From Baffinella frigidus (Eukaryota; Cryptophyceae; Cryptomonadales; Baffinellaceae), in NCBI GenBank assembly GCA_026770585.1, contig MU647230.1, positions 80,306-109,088 on the forward strand: a DNA stretch of 28,783 nucleotides, in the 5' to 3' direction. The position numbers and the translations under genes are program-made. Shown here piece after piece: positions 19,554-28,783 of this stretch (the stretch's first letter is position 1; each line of letters begins with the position of its first letter). Below the pieces are notes generated by a model. That model ran no database searches. It had not been told where the DNA came from and was given only the letters and a program-made list of their open reading frames with translations.

Positions 19554-19813
19554 AATGAACCTGGTGCACATGTCCACTTTTAAGGATATTCATACCTACA
19601 AGAAACACCCCAAAAGTTGACCGCCGTCACATATGACTGTCCAAGACAATTCACCGCCTTCTCCAATCTGGCGTGGCATGGGGCGAGGAGGAGGTGCGAG
19701 GTGCTCTGTTCCCGACACAAACCCCAGCGAGTGGAAGAGCCGTGGCGTTTTGGGACGTTTTGGGGGAGAAGCTTTGGTTGTGAGTGGCGCGGGGTGCGGC
19801 CCTACGTTGGTCC

Positions 19814-19938
19814 TAGCGGGGTACCTCGCTCATAAGAAACTGCCTCCCCCTAGGACCCTACAGTATGCCTATGCCTAGGGCCCTACGATGGACCTAGGGG
19901 GGGGGCAGTCCCCCCCCCCCTAGGTTTGTACCCCTGTA
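19814..19938. mobile_element. pogo-like MITE, copy 6, damaged right arm
   Basis: The left end GGGGTACCTCGCTCATAAGAA is intact. In the right arm a poly-C tract has replaced the stretch that should pair with it. GGCCCTACGTTGGTCCTAG just left of it looks like the core of another copy, so this one may have inserted into an older element. Confidence 0.75.
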
Positions 19939-20172
19939 GAGGGGGGGGGGGGGGGCTCTTCACGCGCGATGCACCCTCAATAGTCTCTGTCTAAAAATGA
20001 ATCTTTCATGGTCAAAACTCCAACCAACCTCACAAAAGTTACAACACGAAGGCTACATCTCGGTTGTAAATTGGCCCCTCCAGCATTCTCGAGTGGAACC
20101 CGAACGCATCATGCTTACGTTGACTGAAAAACAAACTGCGACAAAAAGGGAGCAATCTGAAAAGACCTGGTT

Positions 20173-20294
20173 TACGGGGGTACCTCGCTCATCAGAAACC
20201 GCCCCCCCCTAGGACCCTACAGTGGTAGGATAATGCCTAGGGCCCTACGGTGGCCCTGGGGAGGGAGCGGTTTCTTATGAGCGAGGTACCCCTG
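20173..20294. mobile_element. pogo-like foldback MITE, copy 7
   Basis: CGGGGGTACCTCGCTCAT and ATGAGCGAGGTACCCCTG ends; TA on the left only. Three copies within 900 bp make this intergenic stretch a MITE cluster. Confidence 0.8.
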
Positions 20295-20451
20295 GTGCTT
20301 TGGTGCTTTGGTGCTTTGTATTACACTCACATCGAAGGCCACGCCCACCTCACTCTTGAGGAGATAGGCTGTACTTCTTAAGTCAACTGGGCCACTTAGG
20401 GTTGGTCAACTCTGGCGGGGGTGCGTACACACCGGCCGTGTTTGTCGTGAT

Positions 20452-20586
20452 TAAGGTCTCTCTATCTCTATCTCTCTCTCGCTCTCGCTCTCTCTGTCTC
20501 TCGCTCTCTCTCTCTCTCTCTCTCCGAGATATAATCGCTCTCTCTCTCTCTCGCTCGCTCTCTCGCTCTCTCTCTCCGAGATAGAA

Positions 20587-20618
<32 letters not shown>

Positions 20619-20638
20619 GCGCGCTCTCTCCGAGATAG

Positions 20639-20702
<64 letters not shown>

Positions 20703-20710
20703 AGATAGAA
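20452..20710. repeat. (CT)n microsatellite with CGAGATA.AATC interruptions
   Basis: CT dinucleotides are interrupted four times by CCGAGATA(T/G)AATC, which suggests a higher-order unit of about 50-70 bp. Confidence 0.95.
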
Positions 20711-21264
20711 TCACAGTGCGCTCTGGTACCCTTCGCCTACGCCGCGAGATGCGTTGGGCCGAATCACCAGGCCGGCCCCGCCCGGGTGCTTGCCGGTGTC
20801 GTGCCTGCGCGGGATAGTCTTTAGTGGTTAGTGTTTAGTGACTAGTGCTTAGTGTTTAGTATGCATTGCTTAGTGTTCATTTAGTGTTTGGTGTATAGTG
20901 TTTGTTGTTAATGATTACATATCCATTATTTAATTGTCAATTATCAATTATTTATTGTGTATTGTTCATTGTTTAGTGCTTATTGCTTATTGTTGAGAGG
21001 CGTTGGGTCGAATCGCCAGGACGGCCCCAGAATGGTGCTTGCCGATGTCGTGCCTGCGCGGGATAGGGTTTATGATCACATATCAATGATTTATTATTTG
21101 ATCATCAATTATTGTTCATTTATTGTTAATTGTTCATTGTTTATTATTGATTTATTTATGTTTGTTTTTTTGTTTTCTGTTCATTATTTATTGTTTAGCG
21201 GGGTGGGCCGAATCGCCAGGCCGCCTCCGCCCGGGTGCCTCACGTCCGTGTGCTTGCGGGGCAT
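20711..21264 (-). pseudogene. repeated terminal-exon-like segment (HDTGKHPGG...)
   Basis: After a CCGCGCAG acceptor, minus-strand 20804-20711 reads HDTGKHPGGAGLVIRPNASR and on to a TGA. 21053-20987 reads HDIGKHHSGAVLAIRPNAS and ends at TAA. A third copy at about 21262-21207 has a damaged acceptor, and a fourth fragment is at 21427-21460. CGG/CGA and GCA/GCC are silent; other changes are missense. The family is not recognised. It lies downstream of the AMT stop, so it may be the last exon of another gene whose other exons I could not find. AT-rich TAGTGTTTAGTG-type sequence fills the gaps. Confidence 0.45.
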
Positions 21265-21357
21265 AACGGATACGGGATACGGGATACGGGATAGGGGATA
21301 GGAGATAGGGGATAGGGGATAGGGGATAGGGGATAGGGGATAGGGGACAGGGGATAG
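21265..21357. repeat. GGGATAC/GGGATAG heptamer array
   Basis: About twelve GGGATAG or GGGATAC heptamers. Confidence 0.95.
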
Positions 21358-21475
21358 GTTCTGGTGTTTAGTGGTTGGAGTTCAATTTTTATTTATTATT
21401 ATTTAGTGCTGAGTGCTTAGTATATAGTGCTCCGGCAGGGTGTGCTTGCCGGTGTTGTGGGGGGGACCAACGCTG

Positions 21476-21529
21476 GTTTCGGGTTTCGGGTTTCGGGTTT
21501 CGGGTTTCGGGTTTCGGGTTTCGGGTGTG
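21476..21529. repeat. GGGTTTC heptamer array
   Basis: Seven GGGTTTC units directly left of a copy of the AMT last exon. Confidence 0.95.
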
Positions 21530-22011
21530 TTACTTCATGTAATCATCCTCTGAAGGAATCGCGATTCCGTTGGTGTGCGAGATTGCTTCCGGGGGCGAGG
21601 TTCGGATGTTGCCCTAATCGAATTTAGTTAGTCCCCTTATTACAATCAGATAGTTCCCTAATTAAATTTAGTGGGGGCCCTAATCAGCCTTCGCCCAACT
21701 CATATGAAAGTTACTAGGGTTTGGAGGGTTACTTCATGTAGTCATCCTCTGATGGGATGGCAATTCCGTTGATGTGCGAGATTGCCCACGAATCCGCCCG
21801 GCCCAAAATTAAATTTACTCAGGGCCTCAACTAAATTTAATTAGCGCTCTAATTAAATTGAGTCAGGGCCCTAATTGAATTTGGTTGATTAGTTAGGGCC
21901 CTAACTAAACTTGGGTGTGGAGGTAAAAACTTCTTGTAATCGTCCTTTGATGGAATGGCGATGCCGTTGATGTGCGAGATTGCTTCCGGGTGCGAGGTTC
22001 GGGTGTAGCCC
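21530..22011 (-). pseudogene. three extra copies of the AMT last exon (3' part)
   Basis: Copies at 21530-21605, 21729-21785 and 21927-22011 encode variants of PEAISHINGIAIPSEDDYMK. The first two keep the TAA stop, the third has lost it. In the first two, the differences from 22177-22292 are mostly silent (GCG/GCA, GGC/GGA, ATC/ATT, GCT/GCC/GCG, CCA/CCT, GAC/GAT); one Ile-to-Thr change is seen. The 5' part and acceptor of the exon are absent. AT-rich TTAATTAGGGCCC-like repeats separate the copies. Confidence 0.7.
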
Positions 22012-22176
22012 TAATCAAATTTAGCCAGTCCCCTAATCAAAACCTGACAATTCCCTAATTAAATTGATTTAGGGCCCTGATTAATCTTCGCCCGACTCCT
22101 ATGACAATTGCGGGGACGTTTTCAGGTGGGTTTCGGACTTCGGGTTTCAGGTTCCAGGTTTCGGGATTCGGGTGTG

Positions 22177-28394
<6,218 letters not shown>

Positions 28395-28395
28395 C

Positions 28396-28460
28396 TGTGG
28401 ATAAGTTCACTTATGGGTTGTTCACGGAATCCCTTCGTAGCCCGCTCAGCGGTGTAGCCA
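28396..28460 (-). repeat. ~100-bp dispersed repeat (CCTACGGTAGG family), partial
   Basis: On minus it reads GGGATTCCGTGAACAACCC, then ATAAGTGAACTTATCCACAG. The final CCACAG coincides with the acceptor proposed for AMT exon 28333-28394. Confidence 0.65.
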
Positions 28461-28560
28461 GGCCCGTTTTCTAGCCCACGGTACACAAGCAAGCCAGCTG
28501 AATAACCCCCCAACTGAAGAACCCCCGACAACCCCCAAAGAAAACAGGGGGGGGGGGTAC

Positions 28561-28590
28561 CCCGTTGAACATGGCGGTGGCAGCGGGGTT
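28561..28590 (-). pseudogene. copy of AMT exon 28333-28394 (3' end)
   Basis: Encodes AATAMFNG with donor GTACCC; ACG/ACC is silent. No convincing acceptor is seen, so it may be a relic. Confidence 0.6.
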
Positions 28591-28592
28591 TG

Positions 28593-28783
28593 GAGCTTAG
28601 GGTTCAGGGTTTAGGGTTTAGGGTTTAGGGTTTAGGGTTCAGGGTTCAGGGTTTAGGGTTTGGAGTTCAGGGTGGGTTTAGGGTTCAGTGTTCAGGGTTT
28701 AGGGTTTAGGGTTTAGGGTTTAGGGTTTAAGGTTTAGGGTTTAGGGTTTAGGGTTTAGGGTTCAGGGTTCAGGGTTCAGGGTT
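28593..28783. repeat. TTTAGGG/TTCAGGG heptamer array to the window edge
   Basis: About 25 heptamers. The polarity matches a right-hand telomere, but AMT exons for the N-terminal half are expected further right, so it is more likely intronic. Confidence 0.95.

Noticed and set aside
28593-28783. True chromosome end (telomere) at the right edge
   Set aside because: The array has the right polarity, but similar arrays fill introns throughout, and the AMT gene needs upstream exons beyond this edge.

Overview
This window is nuclear DNA from an intron-rich microbial eukaryote, probably an alga or a related protist. I cannot name the species. Evidence for a nuclear origin: short exons in long introns, both GT-AG and GC-AG introns, eukaryotic families (bHLH transcription factor, MYND zinc-finger protein, AMT ammonium transporter), many foldback elements, and very abundant heptamers of the plant/alga/apicomplexan telomere type (TTTAGGG with TTCAGGG, TTTGGGG, TTTCGGG and similar variants). 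No long open reading frame on the minus strand reveals the two main genes. They appear only when short exons are joined.

Layout. 1-3047: intergenic, made of a ~140-bp dispersed repeat, a 60-bp minisatellite and pogo-like foldback MITEs. 3048-17351, minus strand: a bHLH transcription-factor gene that I reconstruct as 14 exons of 34-193 nt. Every splice phase matches and the joined frame is 436 codons plus stop. The introns hold heptamer arrays, a 21-bp satellite and long hairpins; a 90-base run of N lies in intron 2. 17352-17836: divergent promoter region with an E-box and a 67-bp-arm inverted repeat. 17837-19080, plus strand: a MYND zinc-finger gene with a broken reading frame. 19081-22176: MITEs, a CT microsatellite, AT-rich sequence and a repeated terminal-exon-like segment. 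22177 to beyond 28783, minus strand: the C-terminal half of an AMT/MEP/Rh ammonium transporter in nine exons; its N-terminal half must lie to the right of the window.

The most unusual property is exon multiplication. Most exons of the bHLH gene and most of those of the AMT gene have one to seven extra copies beside them, separated by telomere-like heptamers or by the 21-bp satellite. Many copies keep splice sites and phase. Where copies can be aligned codon by codon, most differences are synonymous, so the copies diverged under protein-level constraint or were recruited from functional paralogues. Three stretches of bHLH intron consist almost wholly of 21-bp repeat units that also supply the splice sites.

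All of this was read by eye. No homology search, transcript alignment or splice predictor was run.
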